A stretch of DNA of 64,000 bases, taken from NCBI GenBank assembly GCA_050943735.1, contig JBMNPT010000003.1, positions 1 to 64,000 of the forward strand, written 5' to 3'. The notes below the pieces were generated by a model. That model was not told the origin of the DNA. It saw only the letters and a list, made by a program, of their open reading frames with translations, and did not search any database. Numbering within the stretch: position 1 is the first letter of the stretch; the number at the start of each line of letters is the position of its first letter. Shown here piece by piece: positions 7,895-15,848 of the stretch. Both the position numbers and the translations under genes were made by a program. The DNA is from JBMNPT01 sp050943735 (GTDB taxonomy: Bacteria > Bacillota > Clostridia > Oscillospirales > RGIG577).

Positions 7895-8587
7895 TCATAA
7901 TTCTATGGGAATGGATTGTGCCAGAGTAAGTGTATCGGGAGTGACGGTGCAGGTGAAGGCGTGAATGGATACGCCGGCCCGGGCGGCCTCCCGCATAGCC
8001 TCCCCAAAGGCGGGATGAGTCCGGTCATTGGGTCGCAGACAGAGGATGTTTTCCATCTGTACAATGAAAATCAGATAGGCGTCCAGTCCCTGACGGGCCG
8101 TTTCCATGAGGGTATGAATGTGGCGAACTCCCCGTTGCGTAGGAGCGTCTGGAAAGTAGGCAATGCCCTCTTCCTCCAGCGTCACACCTTTGAGTTCTCC
8201 ATAGCCCCGGCGGTTTCCTTGTTCCACATAGAAGTCCAGCCGGCTTTCCCCAAAGGTCTGTTCCTGCCGTACACAGGTGAGGTTTTGGAGAGCTTCCAGC
8301 GGGACGGTGCCCTGGCGGAGAGCTTCCACAAACAGCCGGTTGGGCGCGGCGCTGTCCATGTTGATGAGCCGGGAGCCTTTCTGCACCGCGATGAGGTCAT
8401 ACTGGGTCTTCCTCTGGGGGGAGGGACAGTGCTGCACATAAACCCGGCAGCCCGGGATGAGCAGTTCCCGGCAGCGTCCGGTGTTTTTTACATGGCATAT
8501 GATCTCCTGGTCCTCGATCAGACAGTGGGCGATAAAACGATTGGGCCGCTGCAGGAAAGTGGCGGGAAAAATGTTGGGATAGTACAT
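7895..8587 (-). CDS. sfsA: DNA/RNA nuclease SfsA family
   Basis: A 230-aa SfsA homolog. The N-terminal OB-like part (RFIAHCLI...CHVKNTGRCREL) is followed by a nuclease-like core with the acidic/lysine signature (RLDFYV...YGELKGVT). The family was first linked to maltose-gene expression in E. coli and is now thought to bind or cleave nucleic acid; the cellular role is unclear. ATG 8587 is chosen because AGGAT/GGAGG-type sequence precedes it; the 61-residue upstream extension covers the divergent promoter region. A TATACT on the minus strand near 8620 is a plausible -10. Confidence 0.88.
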   Translation of the reverse strand: MYYPNIFPATFLQRPNRFIAHCLIEDQEIICHVKNTGRCRELLIPGCRVYVQHCPSPQRKTQYDLIAVQKGSRLINMDSAAPNRLFVEALRQGTVPLEALQNLTCVRQEQTFGESRLDFYVEQGNRRGYGELKGVTLEEEGIAYFPDAPTQRGVRHIHTLMETARQGLDAYLIFIVQMENILCLRPNDRTHPAFGEAMREAARAGVSIHAFTCTVTPDTLTLAQSIPIEL

Positions 8588-8675
8588 GGGATCCTCCAAT
8601 ACAATAGGGATGCAGTGTTTGCTTTTAGTATAACACACCCAGCCCGCCGGAGGGGGACTTTTTACAGAGATTTGA

Positions 8676-8703
8676 TTGAAAAGCGGGGATTGTGTGTTAT
8701 AAT
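8676..8703 (+). promoter_or_regulatory. Promoter of the DUF1015 gene
   Basis: TTGAAA (8676-8681), a 16-bp spacer and TATAAT (8698-8703). The predicted start of transcription near 8710 makes ATG 8712 unlikely and supports ATG 8730 as the translation start. Confidence 0.6.
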
Positions 8704-8729
8704 GTGGATATATGGAAGGCGGGATCGCA

Positions 8730-9998
8730 ATGATATTCAGAACCTGTAACATCAAAATACCCAAACACATCGACGTACAAAAATGGAGCGTGGTAGCCTG
8801 TGACCAGTATACTTCTCAACCCCAATACTGGCATCGGGTGGAAAGCTTCGTGGGCGATGCTCCCTCCACATTGCACATGGTCATTCCCGAGATTTACCTG
8901 GAATCCGACGACGTAGACAGCCGGATTCAGAAGGTGAATGAAACCATGGAGCGCTATCTCAAGGAAAGCGTGACACGCACCATTGAGGATGGTTGTCTTT
9001 ATGTGGAACGAACATTGGAAAATGGACTGGTTCGCCGCGGGCTGATGCTGGCGGTGGATTTGGAGTGCTATGATTTTTCCGCGGGGAGCCGTTCTCCTAT
9101 TCGGGCCACTGAAGGAACGGTGCTCAGCCGGATTCCTCCTCGGGTCAAAGTCAGGGAAAACGCCCCTATGGAAGTTCCTCATGTGATGTTGCTGATTGAC
9201 GATGAGCGGCATCAGGTGATTGAGCCCATTACACAGGTGGCCACAGAGCTGGAACGGGTTTACCGTACTCGCCTGATGGAGAGGGGCGGAGCGGTAACGG
9301 CATTTCTGCTGGGACGTCAGGAGGTGGCACAGGTCACCCAGGCGCTGAACAGCCTGTTGGACGAGGAATACTATACCGGTAAATACGGTTATTCAGCGGC
9401 GGAGCACCCGCTGCTGTTCGCGGTGGGCGATGGGAATCACTCGCTGGCCTGTGCCAAACAGTGCTATGAAAATCTGAAACGCCGGGTAGGTGAGCAGCAG
9501 GCACGGAAAAGTCCGGCCCGGTATGCGCTGGTGGAGGTGGTCAATCTCCACGACCGTTCGCTGCAATTTGAAGCCATCCATCGAGTGGTGTTTGACTGTG
9601 ATACGGAAAAGCTGCTGGCGCATTTGCAACGCCGATATCCCAAGGGCCGTCCCGGTGTGGGACAACGGCTGGTGGTGGTGACCCAGGATGGTGAACAGGA
9701 GTGGTGGATTGAACATCCGTCCCATCCGCTGGAAGTGGGGACTTTGCAGGAATTTTTGGACAATTATCTGGCGGACCACGAGGGCCGGCTGGATTATATT
9801 CACGGTGAAGAGGTAGTGCGGGAGCTCAGCAGCCGAAAGGGCAATGTGGGATTTCTGCTGCCCTCCATGGAAAAGGAACGGCTGTTTCCGGCCATTTTAC
9901 AGGGGGGAGCGCTGCCGCGTAAAACCTTCTCTATGGGACATCCATGGGATAAGAGATTTTATCTGGAGTGCCGTCTGATCCGCGACGCCTCTTTATAA
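8730..9998 (+). CDS. DUF1015 domain protein
   Basis: A 422-aa cytoplasmic protein of the DUF1015 family. Recognisable blocks are VACDQYTSQPQYW near the start, FAVGDGNHSLACAK in the middle and RKGNVGFLLP near the end. The GDGNH motif resembles an active-site or nucleotide loop, but no activity is established. Members are widespread in Clostridia, often near serine or hydroxy-acid metabolism genes; no such neighbour is present here. The chosen ATG has a weak GGCGGG site. It is a single-gene unit with its own promoter and terminator. Confidence 0.82.
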   Translation: MIFRTCNIKIPKHIDVQKWSVVACDQYTSQPQYWHRVESFVGDAPSTLHMVIPEIYLESDDVDSRIQKVNETMERYLKESVTRTIEDGCLYVERTLENGLVRRGLMLAVDLECYDFSAGSRSPIRATEGTVLSRIPPRVKVRENAPMEVPHVMLLIDDERHQVIEPITQVATELERVYRTRLMERGGAVTAFLLGRQEVAQVTQALNSLLDEEYYTGKYGYSAAEHPLLFAVGDGNHSLACAKQCYENLKRRVGEQQARKSPARYALVEVVNLHDRSLQFEAIHRVVFDCDTEKLLAHLQRRYPKGRPGVGQRLVVVTQDGEQEWWIEHPSHPLEVGTLQEFLDNYLADHEGRLDYIHGEEVVRELSSRKGNVGFLLPSMEKERLFPAILQGGALPRKTFSMGHPWDKRFYLECRLIRDASL

Positions 9999-10017
9999 CA
10001 ACGTAAAACAGTAGGGA

Positions 10018-10052
10018 AACACCCGCTGCCAATCAGGCAGCGGGTGTTTTTG
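10018..10052 (+). terminator. Intrinsic terminator before spoIIIA operon
   Basis: A 12-bp GC-rich stem (10019-10030 with 10036-10047), 5-nt loop and T run. It isolates the spoIIIA operon from the DUF1015 gene. Confidence 0.85.
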
Positions 10053-10106
10053 TGTTCTAGGGACCGGTGCGGCTGCATATGTTGTGACAAAAGGAGAGTG
10101 AAAAGA

Positions 10107-10982
10107 ATGGACAACACCATTTGGCTGCAGGCGCTTCGGCTGCTGCCTTGCCGTTTTCGGCAGGAGGTGGCGGAGTGGGAAGAATGCCGTCCCGGTATCA
10201 CCACCATCCGTCTTCGGACAGGCCAGCCTCTGGAAGTGGGCTGGGGCAATAGGACGGAATTGATGCCACAGTGGATCATTGCTCCGGAGGATGTGGAGGA
10301 AATGTTGGAGTATGCCACCAGGTATTCCATGTACGCGGTGGAGCAGCAGCTGTGCCAGGGATTTCTTTCGGTGGCGGGAGGACATCGGCTGGGGGTGTGC
10401 GGACATATACTGCAGAGGGAGGGACAGGTTTCCGGCTTACGGGAAGTGACCTCATTACATCTTCGGGTGAGCCGTCCGGTGAAAGCAGGCGCAGAGGCAT
10501 TGCTTCCTTTGATTTGGAAAAATGGATCAGTAAGGAGTTTGCTGCTGGTGGGACCTCCGGGATGCGGAAAAACCACATTGCTGCGGGAACTCATCGGACT
10601 TTTGTCGGTTCATGTGCCGGTGGGGGTCATTGATGAACGGGGGGAATTGGCGGCTATGACCAAAAGAGGGTCGGGTTATGACTTGGGTCCTCGGGTGGAT
10701 GTGCTGGATGGCTGTCCCAGAGCGCAGGGTGCCAGGATGTTGGTACGGTCCATGGCACCCCGGGTGATTGTCACCGATGAGATTGCAACCGAGGAGGACC
10801 GCAGGGCGGTGGAATATGGAATGGGAGCCGGGGTGGCTTTTGTGGCCAGTGCGCACGGGCATGGCCTGGGAGAACAAGGTGGGTCTTTTCCATGGGATGG
10901 ATTGTTCCCTCATGTGGTACGGCTCAGCCGGGAATTTCCCCGGGACGGAAAATGGCAGGAGGAAAGGAGAGAGGAAGGGTGA
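10107..10982 (+). CDS. spoIIIAA: Stage III sporulation ATPase SpoIIIAA
   Basis: A 291-aa secretion-type AAA ATPase. Walker A is GPPGCGKTT (149-157) and Walker B is IVTDE (221-225). SpoIIIAA powers the channel that joins mother cell and engulfed forespore and keeps sigma-G active. AAGGAGAG precedes ATG 10107. It is the first gene of a complete spoIIIAA-AH operon with very tight spacing. CATATGTT (10076-10083) is the only sigma-E-like -10 in the short leader, and it lacks a good -35, so the promoter is unproven. Confidence 0.95.
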   Translation: MDNTIWLQALRLLPCRFRQEVAEWEECRPGITTIRLRTGQPLEVGWGNRTELMPQWIIAPEDVEEMLEYATRYSMYAVEQQLCQGFLSVAGGHRLGVCGHILQREGQVSGLREVTSLHLRVSRPVKAGAEALLPLIWKNGSVRSLLLVGPPGCGKTTLLRELIGLLSVHVPVGVIDERGELAAMTKRGSGYDLGPRVDVLDGCPRAQGARMLVRSMAPRVIVTDEIATEEDRRAVEYGMGAGVAFVASAHGHGLGEQGGSFPWDGLFPHVVRLSREFPRDGKWQEERREEG

Positions 10983-11491
10983 AGTGGCTGCTGGGCATTG
11001 GATTGGTGGCATTGTGCGGCGGGATTGGCGTACAGGCCGGCGGTGTTTTACACCGCAGAAGAAAGGGAATTCACACATTGGTGTTTGCGCTGGATTTGCT
11101 CAATGGAGAGATTGCGTACAGCATGACGCCTTTGCGCAGAGCTTTTTATAAAATCGCGGCGGTGACAGAGGGCCCGGTGCAGGACTTTTTTACCGTGTGC
11201 GCCCGGCGGATGGAAGCTCATGACCAGCGGTTGACGGATATTTGGCGGGAAGAATTGCAGCCGCTCCGGGAGAGTTTGCCTTTGGGACGGGAGGAAGTGG
11301 ACAGCCTGCTGGAATTGGGGGCGGTGCTGGGGAAAAACGATCAGGAAAATCAGAAGCTGGCATTGGACCGGGCTCGGATGCAGCTGCAATCTCTGCTGGA
11401 AGAGGCCCGTCAGAAGGAGCGGGAAGGGGTTCGTCTGTATCGCAGTCTGGGAGTGGCGGCCGGTGTATTTCTGGCATTGCTGCTGTGGTGA
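10979..11491 (+). CDS. spoIIIAB: Stage III sporulation protein SpoIIIAB
   Basis: A 170-aa protein, the usual SpoIIIAB length, with membrane segments at both ends (about 3-20 and 152-169) and a helical soluble middle rich in Arg and Glu. It resembles type II secretion GspF-like components in topology. GTG 10979 overlaps the spoIIIAA stop by 4 bp and is preceded by GGAAGG; an in-frame ATG 87 bases upstream lies inside spoIIIAA and is unlikely. Confidence 0.92.
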   Translation: MKWLLGIGLVALCGGIGVQAGGVLHRRRKGIHTLVFALDLLNGEIAYSMTPLRRAFYKIAAVTEGPVQDFFTVCARRMEAHDQRLTDIWREELQPLRESLPLGREEVDSLLELGAVLGKNDQENQKLALDRARMQLQSLLEEARQKEREGVRLYRSLGVAAGVFLALLLW

Positions 11492-11506
11492 AAGGAGGCG
11501 GGACAA

Positions 11507-11701
11507 TTGAATGTGGATATGCTGTTTCAGATCGCAGGAGTGGGGATTCTGGTGGCGGTACTCAACCAGGTGCTCATTCGCTCTGGTCGGGAAGAACAGG
11601 CTATGATGACCACATTGGCCGGGCTGATTGTGGTCCTGCTGCTCATCATTGATCAGATTGATCTGCTTTTCACCACTGTGAAGAGTACCTTTCATCTGTG
11701 A
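11507..11701 (+). CDS. spoIIIAC: Stage III sporulation protein SpoIIIAC
   Basis: A 64-aa protein with two transmembrane helices, matching SpoIIIAC in length and in the loop around the motif EEQAMMTTLAG. It is a small membrane part of the feeding-tube channel. The start is TTG 11507 after AAAGGAGG; ATG 11519 is possible but would trim the conserved N-terminus. Confidence 0.9.
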   Translation: MNVDMLFQIAGVGILVAVLNQVLIRSGREEQAMMTTLAGLIVVLLLIIDQIDLLFTTVKSTFHL

Positions 11702-11712
11702 GGGGGCGGCCT

Positions 11713-12111
11713 ATGGAACAGATGATGCGTTTTGCAGGAATGGGACTGGCCTGTGCACTGTTGTGTGTGATGGTGCGGCAGCAGAGACCGGATTTTGCGG
11801 CCCTACTGTCGCTGGCCTGCGGGGTGATGCTGCTCTCCTCGGCCTGCGCGCTATTGCAGCCGGTGCTGTTATCGGTGCAGCGACTTTTGCAGCAGGCCAA
11901 TATTCAGCAGGAGCATTTCGCGCTGTTGCTCAAAGCCATTGGCATTACCTATCTGGCTCAATTTGCCAGTGACGTATGTATGGAATCGGGGGAAAAGGCC
12001 ATTGCGGGTCATATTCAGCTGCTGAGCCGTGTGGTGATCCTGTTGATGGCGCTGCCACTGTATCTGGCGGTGTTTCAGCTGCTGGAAAAGTTGGCGGGAG
12101 GCGGGCTGTGA
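11713..12111 (+). CDS. spoIIIAD: Stage III sporulation protein SpoIIIAD
   Basis: A 132-aa membrane protein with about four hydrophobic segments and the SpoIIIAD core (LLKAIGITYLAQFASDVC, then GHIQLLSRV). It is homologous to SpoIIIAC in its helices. ATG 11713 is preferred over GTG 11698 because GAGGGGG precedes it. The stop overlaps the start of spoIIIAE. Confidence 0.92.
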   Translation: MEQMMRFAGMGLACALLCVMVRQQRPDFAALLSLACGVMLLSSACALLQPVLLSVQRLLQQANIQQEHFALLLKAIGITYLAQFASDVCMESGEKAIAGHIQLLSRVVILLMALPLYLAVFQLLEKLAGGGL

Positions 12112-13277
12112 TTCGGCGGCTGATGGCGTTGGCAGCGGCATTGTGGCTCTGGTGTGGTCTGGGATGGAGCCTGGCGGCGGAACAGCAGACCGCTTCCACG
12201 CCGGAGCAATTGATGCAGCAGCTGTTGGAGCAGCAAGTGGACGAGCTGGATATGGAGCAGTTTGACCAGTATTTGCAGGGAGAAACCGAGCAGCTTTTGG
12301 GCGGACGGGATTCCAGGCAAGTGCTGTGGGATATTTTGCGGGGACAGCCGTTGGGAGAGGAGCAGGAGAGTTTGTGGTCGGCGCTGTGGGAATGGTTGCG
12401 TCAGCAATTGTTAGGAGGATTGAGCGGAATCACGCAAATTCTGGCTATTATCCTGATTGGGGGACTGCTCTCCTCTCTGTGCAGCGTGGATGACCCTCAG
12501 AGCCGCAGGCTGGCCACTATGATCTGCGGACTGTGCTGTGTATTGGCTTCCATGAGTACTTTTTCCGGAATGGCTCAGCAAGGCATTCATGCCATTGAGC
12601 GGATTACCGATCTGGTTCGAGTGTTGGTCCCGGTGATGGCCGGCGTGCTGATCTGGGGAGGACGCGCGCTGTCCGCTACCTCTATGCCTGTGCTGGTGCT
12701 GGGCCTGTGCGCGGTGCTTAATGAGATCATCAAAGCCATTTTTTTACCGCTGGTCTATGGATACATCGCCATCAGCTGTGCGGGGGCCGCTTTTGAGGAC
12801 CGGCGGTTTGATGGAGTGGCGGACCTGCTGCGCAGTGTGGCTCAGTGGGGACTTGGATTGTGCTTCACCATCTTTGCGGGGCTTATGTCGTTGCAGGCGT
12901 CCTCCCTGCGCATTGCGGACAACACCATTGCAAGGACCTTCAAATTCGCTGTGGGCAGTTTTGTCCCGGTGGTGGGACGGGTGCTTTCCGACGTAAGTGA
13001 TATTGTGCTGGGCTGTGGCAATATGATTTCAGGGGGCCTGGGGCTGTTTGGTATCCTGGCTTGTCTGGCGGTGTGCGGCGGCCCTCTTTTGCAGGCACTG
13101 GTGTACAGCCTGCTCTACCGATTGCTCACTGCTGTGAGTCAGATTTCTGGCAGTGATGGTCTGAGTCGGGTATTACAGGCATTTTCCGGCGCTTTTGCCC
13201 TGTTGTTTGCGCTGTGTGCTGCGGTGTCAACTCTGTTTATCATCGCCTTTGCCATGGTGGCAGGCGGAGGGAGGTGA
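12108..13277 (+). CDS. spoIIIAE: Stage III sporulation protein SpoIIIAE
   Basis: A 389-aa membrane protein of normal SpoIIIAE length. A signal-peptide-like segment (about 4-22) precedes a Gln/Glu-rich extracytoplasmic stretch (25-95) and then 7-8 membrane helices. It is a channel-forming component of the A-Q complex. The start is GTG 12108 in GTGA overlap with spoIIIAD; longer in-frame starts lie inside that gene. It ends 4 bp before spoIIIAF. Confidence 0.93.
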   Translation: MIRRLMALAAALWLWCGLGWSLAAEQQTASTPEQLMQQLLEQQVDELDMEQFDQYLQGETEQLLGGRDSRQVLWDILRGQPLGEEQESLWSALWEWLRQQLLGGLSGITQILAIILIGGLLSSLCSVDDPQSRRLATMICGLCCVLASMSTFSGMAQQGIHAIERITDLVRVLVPVMAGVLIWGGRALSATSMPVLVLGLCAVLNEIIKAIFLPLVYGYIAISCAGAAFEDRRFDGVADLLRSVAQWGLGLCFTIFAGLMSLQASSLRIADNTIARTFKFAVGSFVPVVGRVLSDVSDIVLGCGNMISGGLGLFGILACLAVCGGPLLQALVYSLLYRLLTAVSQISGSDGLSRVLQAFSGAFALLFALCAAVSTLFIIAFAMVAGGGR

Positions 13278-13281
13278 AACC

Positions 13282-13722
13282 ATGTTTCAGCAGATGGTGG
13301 GGATTATCATTGCACTGTGCTGCATTTTGGCGATACTTTCCGCTATTTTGCCCCAAAAACACAGCCAGCCCCTGTCCGCCATGATGGGGATGCTGGTGCT
13401 GCTGGCAGTGCTGTCTCCCTTTGCCGGAGGGCTGATGCCTGCTCTGCAGTGGGAGGTTTCCTCGGTGGAAACCCAGGAGGCGGAGCAGCTGGGGCGGATG
13501 GAGGAAACCATGGAAGATTTGACCCGTACCAGCGTAGAGGGACAGGTGGCCGAACTGGTCCGGCAGCGGACAGGATTGGAGCCGCAGGTGGCAGTGACGC
13601 TGGAGTGGAGCGACGGCATGGTGCGGGTGGTGGATATTACGGTGGTCGTGGGAAAAAACGACGCCGCGTTGGAGGAAGAACTGCGTCAGCTGTATGGAGC
13701 GGACGTGGTAGTGGTGTGTTAG
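13282..13722 (+). CDS. spoIIIAF: Stage III sporulation protein SpoIIIAF
   Basis: A 146-aa protein with two N-terminal transmembrane helices (about 5-23 and 33-50) and a soluble C-terminal ring-building-motif domain (about 80-146). SpoIIIAF forms part of the multi-ring channel in the intermembrane space. GGAGGGAGG precedes ATG 13282. The 10-bp gap to spoIIIAG keeps the operon tight. Confidence 0.93.
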   Translation: MFQQMVGIIIALCCILAILSAILPQKHSQPLSAMMGMLVLLAVLSPFAGGLMPALQWEVSSVETQEAEQLGRMEETMEDLTRTSVEGQVAELVRQRTGLEPQVAVTLEWSDGMVRVVDITVVVGKNDAALEEELRQLYGADVVVVC

Positions 13723-13732
13723 GAGGCGTAGG

Positions 13733-14254
13733 ATGGAGTGGAAACAGATGGCGGCCTTTTGCTGGAAGGGCAGAGGACGAATGTTGTATGCGGCACTGCT
13801 GGTCTGTGTGGTGCTGTTTTGGGCATCGAACCAATTGGGCAGCCCCAAACAACAGCAGGAGACGGACGAGGGGTATAAAACAGCCCGGACATACATAGAG
13901 TATTATGAAAAAAGGCTGGAGGAAACGCTGGAACAAATGGAGGGCGTGGGCCGGGTAGAAGTGCTTTTGACGCTGGAGGGCGGGGTGGAACGGGAGTATG
14001 CCCAGGACACCGAAAGCAGTCTGACCCAGCAGGAACAGCAGCAGGAGAGCAGCCATCGGGAGAGTACACTGGTGGTGTCCGCCAATGGGGGACAACAACC
14101 AGTGCTGCAGCGGGAGGTGGAGCCGGAGATTCGCGGTGTGTTGGTGGTGTGCCAGGGCGGCGGGGATCAAAAGGTGCAGCTGCAGGTGATCGAAGGGGTG
14201 CGCACTCTGTTGGATGTGCCGGCCAGCCGCATTGCGGTATGTAAAAGCAAATAA
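13733..14254 (+). CDS. spoIIIAG: Stage III sporulation protein SpoIIIAG
   Basis: A 173-aa protein with one N-terminal transmembrane segment (about 17-34) and a soluble domain holding the SpoIIIAG ring motif (EQMEGVGRVEVLLTLEGG; later EIRGVLVVCQGG). SpoIIIAG forms a large oligomeric ring between the two membranes around the forespore. A Gln/Glu-rich loop lies at about 100-115. AGGAGG precedes the ATG. Confidence 0.95.
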   Translation: MEWKQMAAFCWKGRGRMLYAALLVCVVLFWASNQLGSPKQQQETDEGYKTARTYIEYYEKRLEETLEQMEGVGRVEVLLTLEGGVEREYAQDTESSLTQQEQQQESSHRESTLVVSANGGQQPVLQREVEPEIRGVLVVCQGGGDQKVQLQVIEGVRTLLDVPASRIAVCKSK

Positions 14255-14265
14255 AGGAGCGATGG

Positions 14266-14811
14266 ATGATGTCATTGAAACGAAAAGCCATGGTGCTGGC
14301 CATGCTGGTGGGGATCTTATCTCTGGCGGTGTATCTCAGCGGCAACTATCAGGAAAATCCCAGTTTGGACGCTACGGAAGCGGTGGAAACCGGACGGCAG
14401 CTGGGGCAGGCACAGCAGGTGGATGGGCAGTCAGACGAAGCTGTGGAAACCATGCAGGAGGACAGTTATTTTGATCAAGCCCGGCTGACCCGGCAGCAGA
14501 CCCGGGATGAGGCGTTGGAATTGCTTCGTGAGGTGACGGAAAACGATGCCGGTGATGAAAATACCATTCAGCAGGCACTTCTCCAGATGGAAGTGATTGC
14601 GGACAACATACAGACAGAGGGAAAAATGGAAAACTTGCTTCGGGCCAAGGGATTTACGGACTGTCTGGTCTACGTGGGCGAGGGTGAGGTCAATGTGCTG
14701 GTGGAAAGCGATGGGCTGGATGACACCCAAACCGCTCAGATCCGGGATGTTGTGCTGGAAAGTACCAGCGTCAGTGCCGATCAGATTAAAATTGTGGACG
14801 TGAAAAGTTGA
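14266..14811 (+). CDS. spoIIIAH: Stage III sporulation protein SpoIIIAH
   Basis: A 181-aa protein with an N-terminal membrane anchor (about 8-24), an acidic linker and a C-terminal YscJ/FliF-like ring domain (about 85-180). In other sporeformers it is anchored in the mother cell membrane and binds forespore SpoIIQ across the intermembrane space. AAAGGAG precedes ATG 14266. It is the last gene of the operon; no strong terminator follows, so read-through to the next gene is possible. Confidence 0.95.
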   Translation: MMSLKRKAMVLAMLVGILSLAVYLSGNYQENPSLDATEAVETGRQLGQAQQVDGQSDEAVETMQEDSYFDQARLTRQQTRDEALELLREVTENDAGDENTIQQALLQMEVIADNIQTEGKMENLLRAKGFTDCLVYVGEGEVNVLVESDGLDDTQTAQIRDVVLESTSVSADQIKIVDVKS

Positions 14812-14818
14812 GGAGGGG

Positions 14819-14847
14819 TTTCCTTTTTCCTGTTTTGTTGGTATAAT
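14819..14847 (+). promoter_or_regulatory. Promoter of the Asp23 gene
   Basis: An extended -10 (TGG plus TATAAT, 14842-14847) has a weak TTTCCT -35 at 17 bp. It restarts vegetative transcription after the sporulation operon. Confidence 0.6.
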
Positions 14848-14883
14848 ATTGCTAAGAAATCAAGCAGGACGGAGGGAAAAACC

Positions 14884-15300
14884 ATGGCAGAAAACATGAG
14901 TTCCTATAACAACGATACCACAGTGGAAGACGGACGCGGCGCAGTGAAGATCGCCACAGAAGTGATTGCCACCATCACTGGCACTGCCGCCAATGAGGTG
15001 GAAGGCGTGGTGGGCATCACCGGCGGTATCAGCAATGGTATTGATAAACTGCTGGGCAAGCGCAGCTATTCCAAGGGAATCAAAATTTCGGTGGCGGATC
15101 AGTCGGTGGTGATTGATTTGGACATCACGGTTCACTATGGGTGCAACATTCCCGCGGTGGCCACTGCTGTACAGGAAAAGGTCAAAGAATCAGTGGAAAC
15201 CATGACAGGACTCACAGTGGAAATGGTCAATGTGCACATTGAAGGTGTGGAGTTCCAGGAAGAGCCGGCACCGGCACAGGAAGAGTCTCCCCAAGAATGA
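14884..15300 (+). CDS. Asp23/Gls24 family envelope stress protein
   Basis: A 138-aa acidic protein of the Asp23/Gls24 family (VIATITGTAANEVEGVVGI, then VIDLDITVHYGCNIP). In Clostridia and Bacillus (YqhY) it usually stands beside nusB, as here, and has been tied to lipid or envelope homeostasis. The C-terminal tail is Pro/Glu-rich. GGAGGG precedes the ATG. It has its own promoter and a terminator downstream. Confidence 0.92.
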   Translation: MAENMSSYNNDTTVEDGRGAVKIATEVIATITGTAANEVEGVVGITGGISNGIDKLLGKRSYSKGIKISVADQSVVIDLDITVHYGCNIPAVATAVQEKVKESVETMTGLTVEMVNVHIEGVEFQEEPAPAQEESPQE

Positions 15301-15303
15301 AAA

Positions 15304-15331
15304 AAAGCCTCCCGTATGGGAGGCCTTTTTT
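15304..15331 (+). terminator. Intrinsic terminator after the Asp23 gene
   Basis: A GC stem (15307-15313 with 15318-15324), tetraloop GTAT and a six-T tail. Confidence 0.8.
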
Positions 15332-15343
15332 ATGGGGGCAAGG

Positions 15344-15372
15344 TGGACAGGCCTGGTAAAATGTTGTATAAT
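15344..15372 (+). promoter_or_regulatory. Promoter of the nusB operon
   Basis: TGGACA (15344-15349), 17 bp, TATAAT (15367-15372). It lies just after the Asp23 terminator and 48 bp before nusB. Confidence 0.7.
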
Positions 15373-15419
15373 AAAAATGATTTTTTGTATAGAGAAAGCC
15401 AATATGGGAGAGTGAACCG

Positions 15420-15848
15420 ATGTCACGATTTTTTGCCAGAGAAGCAGCGTTTCTTGTGGTATTTGAGCATGATTTTAATCCCGAAAAAAGCGCAAGGGAA
15501 CTAATGGACCTGTGCTACGCCAACGAGGAGCTGGAGGATTTTTCCCGGGAAAAGGAATACTTTGAGGATGTGGTGCAGGGGGTCTTTGACCGGCAGAGCG
15601 AATTGGATGAGATCATTGAAACTCATTCGCTGCAGTGGAAAAAAAGCCGTTTGAGCCGGACTGCGGTGGCCATGCTGCGGGTGGCCCTGTATGAAATTCT
15701 CTACCGTCCTGATATTGATGTGAAAGTATCGGTCAATGAGGCGGTGGAGATTTTGAAAAAATACGATATGGATGAGGCAGCCAAGTATGCCAATGGTGTA
15801 CTGGGTGGATTTTTGCGCACACAGCAGCCCGCGGTGGAGGAAGAGTAA
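15420..15848 (+). CDS. nusB: Transcription antitermination factor NusB
   Basis: A 142-aa all-helical protein with the NusB landmarks: an N-terminal REAAFLVVFE, and SRTAVAMLRVALYEILYRPDIDV followed by NEAVEILKKYDMDEAAKYANGVL. NusB binds NusE (S10) and boxA RNA to support rRNA antitermination. Its stop overlaps the start of the next gene by one base, so it heads a long operon that runs to ispA and the PAP2-like gene. Confidence 0.97.
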   Translation: MSRFFAREAAFLVVFEHDFNPEKSARELMDLCYANEELEDFSREKEYFEDVVQGVFDRQSELDEIIETHSLQWKKSRLSRTAVAMLRVALYEILYRPDIDVKVSVNEAVEILKKYDMDEAAKYANGVLGGFLRTQQPAVEEE